Positions 43,912 through 55,074 of a stretch of 64,000 nucleotides of DNA are shown here, one piece after another. Position numbers and translations under genes: made by a program. The stretch comes from Chrysoporthe austroafricana (lineage: Eukaryota; Ascomycota; Sordariomycetes; Diaporthales; Cryphonectriaceae), in the NCBI GenBank assembly GCA_001051155.2, contig JYIP02000001.1, forward strand, positions 620,001-684,000. The letters are read 5' to 3'. The notes beneath the pieces were generated by a model. That model was not told the DNA's origin, made no database searches, and worked only from the letters and a program-made list of their open reading frames with translations. Each line of letters opens with the position of its first letter. The stretch's first letter is position 1.

Positions 43912-46363
43912 ATGTCTTTACCTTCTCTTCCATATGAGGTCATCTCCATCATCGTACAGAGCTTAAAATTAGAAGATATCTTTCATCTCTCTCTATCATG
44001 CCGGAGGCTCCGGTACCTAGCACAGGACGACAGAAGCTGCAAGCCCCTTCTAGAGGTAGGCATCCCCTTCAAGTTTCCCCTTCCTGACCGCGTCTCTGGA
44101 TGCGCAAGCGCACAAGCAGGACACACCATTTACCCGCTTGGGAAAGGTCTATGTTGCCACCATCCCCTCAACCAGACCAGGCATCAGCTGACGCATCGTG
44201 GCGCAGGCGCTCGCGAAGGCCACAGCGGAGGTTCAGGAAGCCCGGATCTCGGGCGAGTGGGCGCGCGCGCTCCGAAGGCTCATGAAGCGACGACAGGCGA
44301 TCCGCGCGGCAGCCCCTTTCAGCGCTGCGATCGTTGCGGTTGCCGAGTCATGGCTGTATGCCGGCGGCGTCCTGTGCCACATCCTGGAGCGGACGCTGCG
44401 GGTGCTGGATCTGCACAGGTCGCAGGCAGTAGAGACCGTCATCGATATACGCAGCTTGCTTCACGCGGCGCTGCCCCAGCCGAGTGGCCGGAGGCGGTAC
44501 AAGTTCAAGCTGCTTCACTACGCCGAGGGGCTCGTGTCCTGCCTCTATAGCCGTTCGAGGCCCGACGCCGAGAGCTTCCTGGTAGTGCTCGATGTGTCTA
44601 CCGGGAGACTCGTTACGATTCATCCGCTTGAGTCGACTTACAAGCTGTTCGTCAGAAATAACGATGAGTATCTCTACTTTGGTACGCATTCGGAATTCGG
44701 AGAAGATGGCTTTCGCCGATGGGTCTTGATGTGCTATGACATGAAGGGGGACAAGTGGTTGAAGCCAAAGGTACATCTCATGGATATGGTCGGCTCTGAC
44801 ATTGGACAGTCCGTTTGCTTCGAGATTATCGACGGGCACTTCTATGGACTATCTAACCAGACTAGTTTTGAAGTTGATGAGGTGGACTGGACCTCTTATT
44901 ATCACTGCTGTCGGTTCCCCGTTAACGATCCGCGGCCGAAAGCTACCGAAAGATCCCTCAAAGAGCGGATGTGGCGCCGCCAACACGCCGAGGGCCCGAT
45001 AGACGACCGGTGGTCCTTCATGCGCCTTATCAAAAATGAGGAAACCGGCCAGTTACAGATTCTAGAGTCGAGGAAAGAATGGTTAGACCGGAGAAGTTCT
45101 GGTCAGCGGACTTATTACACCACGGACTTAGTCTGGGCAACGAAAAAAAACGGCAGCGAGAGCGATGATGCTCGTGAGGCTGCGGGCGTAGGGGCCGGGC
45201 CTACAACGAGTGGCAGCAACAATATCACCGGCGGCAATGGCGGCAGCAGCAGCAATGGAAATACTAGTATGGGAACATCAGGCGACATAATTCTTAATCC
45301 GAGCCAGAGTACCACCCACACTACTCCCCGCCGGTGGGATAGCTACACCCTTCCAGCTAAGACAGAACCCCGGCTACGCGACCCTTACAAGACTCACGTA
45401 GGCGACGATGCCTCGACAAGCTTGATGTTCACATTCAGCAAGTGCCATATAAGGTCGTATCATTACGAAAGCCAGGCATTCTTAGACCTCGTGGACAACC
45501 CACATCCCGACGATCTGAACAACAAGGCTCGCCTGCAACTCCGCTCGGGGTCCAGACAACTTCGCCCAGACGATCAGCTCGGCCCCATTTCGCTAGATGA
45601 TGAGAAGCTACTACATACAACGCGCATCAAGCATCTCTACAAGAACGACGGGGCGAACGAAATCACGTTCTGGCCACCGGAACCTGAGGAGGGCGGGCAG
45701 GTCGGGGCTGACCCTGACGCTTTGGAGCTGCTTGGCAGGATCATGAATCTGCCGTCGCATGTAGGCAACGTCAGGGGAACATGGGATGAGAGATCTTTCG
45801 TCTACTCTACTGGTAGCAACGAAGATGGCGTGCAGGCTATCGTATTCGTCGGGTTTGACCCAAGCCTTAGGTTAGAGGGCCTGCTAAGGTGGGGGGAGGA
45901 CCCGGTAAAGACTGTTGAGGATGTGCGCGCAGACAACATCCATGACGAAAACGATAGCTCAACAATGGAAGCTACACACCGGGAGTATATCGAGTGTGAA
46001 GATGAGGCTGCTGCGGTACCTGGAGAGGTGGTGCCGGGTGATGACATGGTGGGCGAGGCAGAAGAGGTAGCAGTCGTGTGCCAATCTGCATCACTCACTG
46101 CGACTTTTGACGGAGAATCTCCCCTAACAAGCGGGTATTCGTCAGGGGAAGAGGAGGATCCTGCATGCTCATGCTCGTCCACGGGGTACCTACAGCCTCA
46201 AGGCCTAGTAGGGGGACAGACGGCCGGAGCCTGGGGTAGCTGGGCACGGGTTGAAGATGCAATGTATCGTCAGATTAGGTTTGGTTATTATGGCCTGCCG
46301 GACTTTGGGGCGAGGAGAAGGATCATCGCAGCTGCCGCTCGCGGCACGCAGCACAAAGCCTAG
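43912..46363 (+). CDS. Large F-box protein
   Basis: Exons 43912-44055 and 44207-46363 give 766 residues. The 151-nt intron has GTAGGC, CAGCTGAC and GCGCAG. An F-box occupies residues 3-45 (LPSLPYEVISIIVQSLKLEDIFHLSLSCRRLRYL). The next segment, EWARALRRLMKRRQAIRAA followed by a region with LRVLDLHRS, resembles a beta-propeller-like repeat region in fungal F-box proteins. A Ser/Gly/Asn-rich insertion lies near residues 370-410, and an acidic low-complexity segment comes near 640-700. The F-box would bind Skp1 in an SCF ubiquitin ligase, leaving the C-terminal part to recognise substrate. The substrate is unknown. Confidence 0.85.
44056..44206 (+). other. Intron following the F-box
   Basis: GTAGGC donor, ATCAGCTGACGC branch region and GGCGCAG acceptor. 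Phase 0, joining CKPLLE to ALAKATAEV. Confidence 0.8.
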
Positions 46364-48775
46364 CCGGACTACACGTTCGTAATCAGGGACAGATTCAAGC
46401 CAAACCGCGGGCAGTCTTTGACAGATTTCGATGATTTGCAAACACATAATCAGAAAGTCTACGTTATCTCTCCATGCAAGTGGCATGCGGGCCTCGCCCA
46501 ACGCGGATGCACTGCAAGGAGCTACTGCCTGCTGTATGAGGATCACCGAACGCCAGGACGACAAGCACGCTACGAGAAAGATGCATCGGGGGATACCCAC
46601 ATCGGATGATGTATCAGTGTCCTTTTGGACGTGCGAGCTTCCAACTTGAGGCTCCGAATCAATCACACTAATGTCCTGAAGGGCTACTAAATACTGTAGG
46701 CTGTTCAGTCTGCCTGGCCGAGACTATCCAAGGTGACGTTGCTAATGCAAAAGCAAACATATCAATACGACAGGTGTGAAAGTGCTTACGGCGTTAGGAG
46801 AGAGCCGCAGGATGTCTCTAAGGCTGTTCGAGCTCGTAGACGACATCGGCCCCCCCACGACCTATAACGTCAAGCGGGGTCGCACGAGTCTCGCAGAAGG
46901 AGTCTAAGAATATTTAGGTTTTGTGGGGAATCTGCATCCGTCCTGGGGATCTGGCTGCCTTGTTTGGCTGCCTTACTTGTTTCTCGCTAACCACGACAGA
47001 GGCTGTGCCCGACCAGTATGGGGTCCGCCTCGCGCCATCGTGTGGGCTCCCATCTTCCGTTCCATGCCATGTGTTACGGTACAATGCCCCTTTCGGACCG
47101 ACAAAACGTGCTTAGAAACGTGTCTGGCATGTGCTAGGAACGTGCTGGCCGCCCACGCCTCCGGCACGCCTGCAAACACAGGCCCTTTGGGTAGGTGGAT
47201 AGATGCTGTACCCGCCATCGGAGCCCGCATGGGCCACGCCTCTCTAGTCGACGCATGTCAGACTGGACCCCTGTCAGAAAGAGGATATGCCGGCTTCATA
47301 ATGGTACACTGAGTCTCATGACCAGCAAAACGGCACACTCACGTACGAGAGCAGTGCGCCAACGCGCAGCCACGGCCCCTCGTCATACCCCCTACATCCT
47401 CGGAAGATATCAAAAGGGCTGCTCCGAAAAGAAATACGGATTACGAGGGCTGGGAGTCTGTATTACCAACAAAAGGGGAGTATTTATAGACTAAAAGTGC
47501 TGTTTTACATGTAAGCTCGCCCTGCTTCATCTTGACCCTCACCGTCTGCAGGTCGCGGACGAGGCTGGCGGTGGAGTCACGTAGTGAGACACCTTATTCC
47601 CGAGAGCCTCGCAGCAGGATGACTAGTCACAATGATCCCTCAACAACTTCTCAACGGTTCGCATTGCTAGTGTTCCATGCTCGGATCCAGGTCCCGTGAT
47701 TATCCTCCGGAAACGGCCTGCCTGGTGTGGAAGGACGCTGGCTACAAAACCCGAGGGCGGAGGATCATAAGATTTGGGCAGTCTGGTGGCAGGAATTAGC
47801 GATCAATAACAAGGAGCTAAAAAGCAAGGAATGGCTCCACTCACGCCGAAGGGAGCGCAGACACAGGGCAAATAGTGACTTGCAGCTCAACCCTGCCTAT
47901 GGCCCCCCCTCTTCAAATCTTGGCTTGATGGACGGATAGCAGCAGTTCGCTAGATCTGTGGGGACGGGGCGGGGACAGGGCGAAGATGTGTATATGCAGT
48001 AGGGCACCGTCGACACACGCTTATTGCCCAACTCGTATACCAGACGCGGAAGTCATCGTCTCTGTGGTCCCTGGCGTATCCACGCCTGCAGTTTACGACA
48101 TCCAAAGCCCCGAGATCTCAGTTCTCCTAGCTGCCTCACCACATCCTGCTATCCGGGCTGGGGATGGGAACATTTCCTTGCCGGTCCGATGTTTGCTGGG
48201 CAAATTACCTTGACCAATGTCTTTCTCTCCTCCCGGTGGCATAGGTATCGGGCCAAGCCCAGCTAGCCATCCTTCCACGACGACACGAAAATCCCTCATC
48301 AAGCAAACCTCTCAGGCCGACCTCGGATTTGATATGCGTCGAACACATTCCCTCACGGTAGACTGAAAATGACGAGGGATGTAAGGTGCCTAATTGAATC
48401 TCTGTTTAGCACAGGACAGTATTGTCTTGTTGAATGGTTGATAAAGCCTTTCCCTGCACCAAAGGCATCGAACTCAGCCCAAGATCGCGGCCAGTCTGCT
48501 CGAAAGCCTCCTGCTATCACCCTCTCCCGACGCAAACATACATTAGGCAAATACAACAGGAACCACTCTTCTCTCCATCCCCGCCAACGCCAATTTCAGG
48601 ACCCCCAAAAAATCACTGCTAATATGGGTATTCGCGAGACCCTATATGCTGTAACCTTCTACTCCAGGTGAACGACCGATCGAGCGTTGTATCGTCCCCA
48701 ATGTGTGGCCCATGCTACTCCAAGGAAAAGGTGAATGCGGCCAGAGGCCTCAGAGAACTGTGACGAGGTAGTTGC
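46364..48775. other. Convergent intergenic region, F-box gene / RVS167
   Basis: About 2.4 kb between converging genes, unusually long for two 3' ends. Frames up to 129 codons (46923-47312 plus) carry no recognisable motif. No repeat or RNA gene could be supported. Confidence 0.5.
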
Positions 48776-50275
48776 TCAGTTCAGCTTGACGTAATTGCCT
48801 ACACATACACTTGTCAGTCTCTGCTACCCCGTCGGCCAGGATTATTTACTGATACTGACCTGGAAATTGCCCAGACCTGCCGCGCAGCTTGCCAGTCCAC
48901 CATTCGTTGTCGTTCTGCGTCCTGCTCACGATCTCGATGACGTCGCCGGCCCGGAAGCTCAGATCACCTTCTGCTTGGGCAGAGTAGTCGTATAGGGCCG
49001 TCACAGTCTCAGCAGTCGGAGCACCACTCAGCCTGCTAGGCTTGGGCTTCGGCGGCGGCGGCTTGGCCTTGGCGGCAGCCACGGCGGCCAGGGACCCAGG
49101 TTTGGGACTAGTCAAGGGCGGAGACGATAGACCGGGTGAGTACGGCGGAGGAGCGTGGCTCTCGACGCTGTTAGAGTGCGAGTGGTATCCTACCTGCGGA
49201 GTGGAGGGTTTCGACCTCATGGCCAGTGGCGCAGCTAATGTGGTAGTTGTTGACGGGGCTTCCGAGGGCGCAACACTGTCCGTCTCGGAACTGGGGCCTT
49301 GCGTGAGCAAGCCTGCTGGCTGTGTGGAACTTCCAAGTGCGGGCTTCGGTTGGTATTTAGGAGGTCGTTTCATGCCCGTGGTCTTGAATTTGACGATCGA
49401 GAGCTTCTCAGCCTGCTCCTGGACGTCGCCGCGCTTGGCGTAGAAGGCCTCCTCTATATCTCGCGTCAGGTCGAAGTAGCCAATGTCACAGGCTTGCATC
49501 TTCTCGTGGAGGGTGTAAAAGATGTTGAGTTGCATGTAATAGAACGACTGGAATAGGGGTTGAATAAACTCCCTCTCCAGGACGAACAACTTGGGCAGCT
49601 CATCCTTCAGCAGGTCGTTGAAGTAGTTGTACTCCTGAGTGGCCTGCTCCACGTCGGTCTCGGCTTTCCATGTAGCTTTCTCGTCCTTCATGGACTTCTC
49701 CTTCTTATCCTGCAGCTTTTTCAGGGTCGCCCGGTGTCGATCGTAGTCCAGCTGCTTGTGCTCTCGCTTGACCAGCTGCTTGCGAATGATCTTGATGACG
49801 TCGAGCAGCTCGTTTGCAGGTCGGATTACCCTACTCTCGATCATCTCCAACTCGGGTGCTAGCGTCTCCTGTAGATCCTTCACAATGGACTCGTACTCCT
49901 CGCAAGCCTGGACGCCTTCCGGATTGCTCCTGATGACGAGGGAATCTGGGTCTGACATCCTGCCGCTGATGGGTTTGTAGATTTCAGTCATGGCCTTGGA
50001 GAAGTCGATCTGATGGTTGAGCATGCTGTTGATGGCCTCGAAATACTTCTTGCTGTACTCGTGGAGCTTCTTCGTCTCGGTCTCCAGCTCCGAAAAGCGC
50101 CGTTCCGCGTCGATAAAGACAGCATCTTTCGTGTGCTCGCCGATATTGAATTTGGACTTGAACTGCTGCGGTGCCTATCATGACGTGTCAGAAGCTGAAG
50201 CCAGGAGCAACAGTCACCCTCCTCCAGGGCAAGACTGACCCGCGATATACTCTTTGAGAACCCTCGGAAACTCAT
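48776..50275 (-). CDS. RVS167: Amphiphysin-like BAR/SH3 protein Rvs167
   Basis: Three exons on the minus strand, 50275-50240, 50174-48860 and 48798-48776, give 457 residues. The BAR domain covers about residues 5-250 (MSFRGFSKSISRAPQQFKSKFN, then YKPISGRMSDP and a long basic helix), typical of fungal Rvs167/Hob1. A Pro/Ser/Ala-rich linker with PPPKPKPSR follows. The SH3 domain spans about 395-457 (TALYDYSAQAEGDLSFRAGDVIEI...NEWWTGKLRGRSGQFPGNYVKLN), with ALYDY, WW and PxNYV intact. With its partner Rvs161 it tubulates the plasma membrane during vesicle scission at actin patches. The first and last exons are only 36 and 23 nt; without the last, the SH3 domain would lack its final strand. It is divergent from NFS1. 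Confidence 0.94.
48799..48859 (-). other. Intron 2 of RVS167
   Basis: GTCAGT donor and TGTAG acceptor, with GAGACTGACAA as branch region, 61 nt. Splicing completes the PGNYVKLN end of the SH3 domain. Confidence 0.88.
50175..50239 (-). other. Intron 1 of RVS167
   Basis: GTCAGT donor, CTTCTGACACG branch region and TGATAG acceptor, 65 nt. Joins SKSISR to APQQFKSK, the conserved start of the BAR domain. Confidence 0.9.
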
Positions 50276-51546
50276 CTTGCCTCAGCTGTGCTGTGCGGTG
50301 CGTCTCGAGCGCAAGGTTCGGTTGCCGTATAGGAGCCGGTCGCAGAGGATGGTGGATGGACAGGAGGGTTCGAGGGTGAGAAAAATGGCTTGCAAGGTCG
50401 CAGGTCGCCAGTCAGAGCTGAAGAAGGATGACGGGTTGAGGGGGACTGATAGGATGTGACTCGTGAGTAGTCAAGGAGGATCTGGATCTGGATCTGCTGT
50501 AACGATGTGGCTGTGTCGAGTACGAAAGCGGTCAGCTCGCTTTCGTTGCCGGGTAATCAAAGTTGTCCGCACATTACCACATCCACAGCCACTTGCAACT
50601 GTATCGAAGTTTTGAGTCAAGGCCAAGCCCAAGGCTCAGTGGCAGTGGCAGTGCCAGTATCAGCGTCCGTGTCGGCCGATTTTATGCCGCTCGTTCAACA
50701 GAGAGTCGGGGCGGAGGTCGCGGGATGCTCGGAAGGTCGTCAGGTCTCCCGTAGGATGGTTCTGCTCGTTGCGGATGCTGACGGGTAAGTGGTGAAGGTA
50801 TCTGGGCCTGCTGGGTCTCCACGATGCAGTTCGCCGACTTCGACAGGGAGGTTGGAATTTTGGAAAAAACCGGAGGTCTTCGTCGTCAAGAGTCTCTGCG
50901 CTCCCGGTGCATTCCCTTATTCGGAGGGGTCCAGAGCAGAGTGACGAATCCGGTTCCTTGGCGTTGGACCCTCCCACGCCTCCAAAGCCTGTGGGCGGGG
51001 TTTACGTCATGGGCTCGTTCCAGCTCCATTGCACCACAGTAGTTTCTACTACATAGTACTAGCGTGTCTGCTTGCTGGAACGGAAGAACGGCAAAGCGAC
51101 ATAGTAAAGGCCGATGAATAGTCCGCACAGCTCTCTCACTGCCATTCAGCGGGCAGAAGAGACCATCAATGTATGCGCATCGAGTGGCCCTTGGTTCTTA
51201 TGAGCGTGTACGACGTGATGATCCTAATATCCAACATCGAACTTGCCGCTATTCCAGTCCCTAGCTATCGCCTAAGAAGTACTATGTACCATCACAGCGT
51301 CAGGAGAGCGAGGCTCATGTAAAGCCCACTCCGAGGCGGCGAAGTGGGTCCAACCTGCCAAGCGAGCCAATGAGTGGCTATGCCGAGAACGGTACGGACT
51401 TGTCTGGCGCCCTCCGAAGGGCTTGATAATCATTGACATTGCGACTTGAAAAAAAGTTCAGGTCGCCCTCTCGAAGCTCCTCCTCCCCCCTCATCCCCAA
51501 ACGACGACAACAGCTCCATCCCCCGGTACCACACGTCGCAGTCAGG
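50276..51546. other. Divergent promoter region, RVS167 / NFS1
   Basis: About 1.27 kb shared between two divergent housekeeping genes. No coding sequence was recognised. Confidence 0.5.
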
Positions 51547-53346
51547 ATGGCCAGCTTCGGACCCTCTGCGCTGAGGCAGGCATCCCGCCTGGCCTCCAAA
51601 CAACCATCACTATCAGCATCTCTGCGTGGGGCTTCACGGGCAGCCCGGGTGGCGACCTCGCTCCCTCACACACAGGCTGCCTCGCGAAGAGGCTATGTCT
51701 CAGAGTCCAAGAGGGACAATGCCCAGGTTGTAGAGCCCAAGATCGAGACTGCCATACATCTAGATAGGGAGGCGCTGCAGAAGTCGGGATTAGCTATGGG
51801 CGGGCAGCAGGAGGGAAACATGCTCGTCAGCCCCATGGCAGGTAAGAAGCTCTCGACTGCAGAGGTGGACGGTGCTGGGAGATGCTGACCGGCCCGCAGA
51901 GGTCCTCAAGGAAGCTGCCTTGATGGACGAGGGACAGAGGCCGATCTACCTTGATATGCAGGCGACGACTCCTGTTGACCCTCGGGTCCTCGATGCCATG
52001 CTTCCCTTCTACACCGGCGTATTCGGAAACCCCCACTCACGCACACACGCCTACGGCTGGGAGAGCGAAAAGGCAGTCGAGGAGGCACGAAAACATATCG
52101 CCACGCTGATCGGTGCCGACCCCAAGGAGATTATCTTCACCAGCGGTGCCACCGAGAGCAACAACATGAGCATCAAGGGCGTTGCTAGATTCTTCGGCCG
52201 GTCCGGCAAGAAGAGGCATATCATCACAACGCAGACGGAGCACAAGTGTGTCTTGGACAGCTGCAGGCATCTACAAGACGAGGGCTTCGAGGTCACCTAC
52301 CTGCCGGTACAGAACAACGGACTGGTCGACCTTGACCAGCTCAAAGCTGCCATCAGGCCGGAGACGGCCTTGGTGAGCATCATGGCTGTCAATAATGAGA
52401 TTGGCGTCATCCAGCCAATCGAGGAGATTGGCAAGATGTGCCGCCAGAACAGGGTCTTCTTCCATACTGATGCCGCGCAGGCTGTCGGCAAGATACCCCT
52501 AGACGTCAATGCCATGAACATCGACCTCATGTCCATCTCCTCTCACAAGATCTACGGTCCCAAGGGCATCGGCGCCTGCTATGTCCGCAGACGGCCTCGT
52601 GTCAGGATTGACCCTATCATCAGCGGAGGTGGCCAAGAAAGAGGCTTGAGGAGCGGCACCTTGGCGCCGCCTCTGGTTGTCGGCTTTGGCGAGGCCTGCC
52701 GTATTGCCAAGGAAGAGATGCCGGTAAGTCAGATCTGTGCTGTTTTTGCCTCTTCCTATTTTTCCATCTGATGATCTGCTCTACTTGCATGGCTTTCTGA
52801 ATTCCCGTGACAAGGAATTCCGTGTTGATTCGATAGCATTCTCTTACCTGACTTGGACCCCTTGCATCACCATTATTCAGAGATTTCGTCTCCTTATGAG
52901 TATCTCGCTAACACTTTCCCTAGTACGACTCCAAGAGGATCAAGTATCTCTCCGACCGACTTCTCAAAGGCCTCCTGTCGCTCGAGCACACTAGCCAGAA
53001 CGGCGACTCTAAGTCCTTTTATCCAGGCTGCGTCAATGTCTCATTCGCATACGTCGAGGGCGAGTCCCTTCTTATGGCCCTGAAGGATATCGCACTGTCC
53101 TCGGGGAGCGCTTGCACGTCCGCGTCTCTCGAGCCCAGCTATGTCTTGCGAGCTCTTGGCAACAGTGACGAGAGTGCCCACTCCAGTATCCGCTTTGGTA
53201 TCGGCCGCTTTACCACAGAGCGGGAGATCGACTACGTCTTGAAAGCGGTACAGGAACGTGTAACGTTCCTTCGAGAGCTCAGTCCCCTGTGGGAGCTGGT
53301 GCAGGAGGGTATCGACCTCAACACCATCCAGTGGAGCCAGCACTAA
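51547..53346 (+). CDS. NFS1: Mitochondrial cysteine desulfurase Nfs1
   Basis: Exons 51547-51841, 51900-52723 and 52924-53346 give 513 residues (yeast Nfs1 is 497). The first 60-70 residues are Ser/Arg/Ala-rich without acids, as a mitochondrial targeting peptide should be ([13 protein letters not shown]...). The fold-type I PLP enzyme starts at [17 protein letters not shown]. It contains the substrate-site [22 protein letters not shown], the PLP Schiff-base Lys315 in [10 protein letters not shown], and the sulfur-accepting Cys437 in [10 protein letters not shown], all intact. It takes sulfur from cysteine as a persulfide and passes it to the Isu1 scaffold, with Isd11 and Acp1 partners, for Fe-S synthesis. 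Intron 1 is 58 nt (GCTGACC branch) and intron 2 is 200 nt (GCTAACA branch). An AATAAA lies 47 bp past the stop. Confidence 0.96.
51842..51899 (+). other. Intron 1 of NFS1
   Basis: GTAAGA donor, ATGCTGACCG branch region and CCGCAG acceptor, 58 nt. Lies in the variable region between targeting peptide and catalytic fold. Confidence 0.9.
52724..52923 (+). other. Intron 2 of NFS1
   Basis: GTAAGT donor, CGCTAACAC branch region and CCCTAG acceptor, 200 nt. Phase 0; joins KEEMP to [10 protein letters not shown]. Confidence 0.9.
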
Positions 53347-53392
53347 GTGAAAAACGGCGATCGCACGGCGATATCATGCGCTCATTATGACC

Positions 53393-53398
53393 AATAAA
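53393..53398 (+). terminator. Putative polyadenylation signal of NFS1
   Basis: AATAAA 47 bp after the stop codon, followed by CA-rich sequence. Fungal signals are degenerate, so this is a suggestion only. Confidence 0.35.
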
Positions 53399-54153
53399 CG
53401 TCCACGCACACCAACACACCAACACACTCACTCACTCACATGAGCATGTGGGGAAAACGAGGGGACTTTTATTGCCCAGCTACGTATTGTAAATCATCTT
53501 GTACGGGTAGATACCATCGGTTCTGATTCTGGAGGTGCGCACAATTTGACGAGCTTGCTTTTTGTCTTGGCGGCGTTACGGCACTCTGAATATTGGGAAA
53601 TCGAAATACCAACGTCACTCTGGACTGGTCTTCAACCAGCTCACGTACCAGGAACGGGCAGTTTTCACGATCAGGATAGCCACGAATTTTACACGAGGTA
53701 ATCTGCTTGTGTACCTAAGTCTTGCATAACCTCTTCACTCGACCATCCTAAAGGTTTGAAGTTTCTGTGATTCACCACGGGCTGGGATACGGTGATGGTT
53801 AACGACTGCTGTGCCTGGATGAGTGCTTCGCTTACGCTCTTGTGAGCTAGGTGAACCATGCAACTCTGGGAGAGAAGAAATTAAACGAAGGAAGAGAGAA
53901 AGTGTAGACCAGAGGCCCCAAAGCTTCAGACGATGCCCGCCGGGCAGGCATGTTAACATGCCAAGCTTTGTGGAAAGGAGGAAGAACGGCCTTCCGCGAA
54001 GAACCAATTACGTAGGAGGCCACGATGAGACGGCAAGCAGAGATCACAAAGCAACCCATAATGCGGAAATTCTCGAGCGGCAGTGGAGTAGTGACAGGTT
54101 TCGCGCTATTCTGGGTTGTTTTGGCGCCGTTGGCTCCTGCGCGTGATGGCAAG

Positions 54154-54197
54154 TGATGTCACTGCGGCTGCCTCTCCCATTGTCCGACGTGATGTCA
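54154..54197. promoter_or_regulatory. Paired TGATGTCA (CRE-like) elements
   Basis: TGATGTCA occurs at 54154-54161 and 54190-54197, 36 bp apart, one base from the CRE consensus TGACGTCA that bZIP factors of the Atf1 type bind in fungal stress responses. They lie about 260-300 bp before the CsbD-like start codon. Binding is inferred. Confidence 0.4.
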
Positions 54198-54254
54198 TAG
54201 ACGAGACCTGCCACCGTGAGACGCGTTTGCGCCTGCTCTAGCCTGTTGGCGAAA

Positions 54255-54298
54255 GTGATTCACGATGTCCCAGGCAGGGATAGACATGTGATTCACGA
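54255..54298. promoter_or_regulatory. 11-bp direct repeat GTGATTCACGA
   Basis: Identical copies at 54255-54265 and 54288-54298, 33 bp apart and 160-200 bp before the CsbD-like start codon. TGATTCA is close to AP-1/Yap-type sites. Confidence 0.4.
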
Positions 54299-54457
54299 GG
54301 GAATTATGAATACTTAAATGGCTGCTGTTCCCTCCTGGAGCATGTTCTTGGCGTTGCACCATCACAACAACAACAACACCTCCAACCGGAACGCATCAAG
54401 ACTCTACAGCAGCAAACCATCCCACCCACTCTCCACACAGGAAACAAACCAACCAAA

Positions 54458-55074
54458 ATGTCTTCCAACGATAACACTTCCTCCCTCCAGGCCGTTGTCG
54501 ACTCCGTCACCGGCACCGTTCAGTCTGCCATCGGCTCCATGACCGGTTCTACGGGTGACAAGGCTCAGGGTGAGGCCAAGCAGGACAAGGCGCAGGCCTC
54601 GCACGACGCCTCGCACGCCGCAGTCAAGGTGCCCGGCGCCACTGTGTCCGCATCTGGCGTCTCCAAGGACAACCCCGACCGCAGCGCCGGCTCGTGGAAC
54701 CAGACCATTGGCAGCGCGAAGGAGACCGTTGGTGGGCTTATTGGCTCTGAGGTAAGATGTCCACTTCCACTCCTCTTCCTACCATCTACTACCTACCCGT
54801 ACATCGTGCTAACACTGTTTGAACCCAGAACCTCAAGCAGACAGGCCGCCAGCAGAACCTCGAGGGCCAGGAACAGGAGGCCCGCGGTCAGCTGTCCGAT
54901 CTCGGCTCCGGCATGGCTGATCGTGCTACCGGTACCATCGGCGGTGCTGTCGCTGGCCTGACGGGCAATAAGGCTGCCCAGGCCGAGTACCAGAAGCAGC
55001 ATGATACTGGCAAGACCCAGCAGCGCGGTGTTGAGGCCGACCTTCAGAAGCAGGCCGAGGCTGGTAGCCACTAA
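54458..55074 (+). CDS. CsbD-like stress protein
   Basis: Exons 54458-54751 and 54829-55074 give 179 residues. The 77-nt intron has GTAAGA, GTGCTAACAC and CCCAG. The protein is short, polar and rich in Ala, Gly, Gln, Ser and Lys, with no hydrophobic core. Two CsbD-type segments are visible: GSTGDKAQGEAKQDKAQA (about 28-50) and SWNQTIGSAKETVGGLIGSENLKQTGRQQNLEGQEQE (about 73-115), then GLTGNKAAQAEYQKQHDTGK. Bacterial CsbD is a general-stress protein. Fungal relatives are often annotated as mismatch/cruciform-DNA binding (Hmp1), but that activity cannot be read from this sequence. Paired CRE-like and AP-1-like repeats in the promoter fit stress induction. Confidence 0.85.
54752..54828 (+). other. 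Intron in the CsbD-like gene
   Basis: GTAAGA donor, GTGCTAACAC branch region and ACCCAG acceptor, 77 nt, phase 0. Joins GLIGSE to NLKQTGRQ. Confidence 0.9.

Larger units (their letters stand above)
53347..54457. other. Intergenic region between NFS1 and the CsbD-like gene
   Basis: About 1.1 kb. The left part is the NFS1 3' region, including CAC/CTCA simple repeats at about 53404-53440. The right part is the CsbD promoter, with two sets of short repeated elements listed separately. No coding sequence was recognised. Confidence 0.55.

Noticed and set aside
46923..47312. 129-codon plus frame between the F-box gene and RVS167
   Set aside because: No start-context, motif or codon-bias support, and several equally long frames overlap it.
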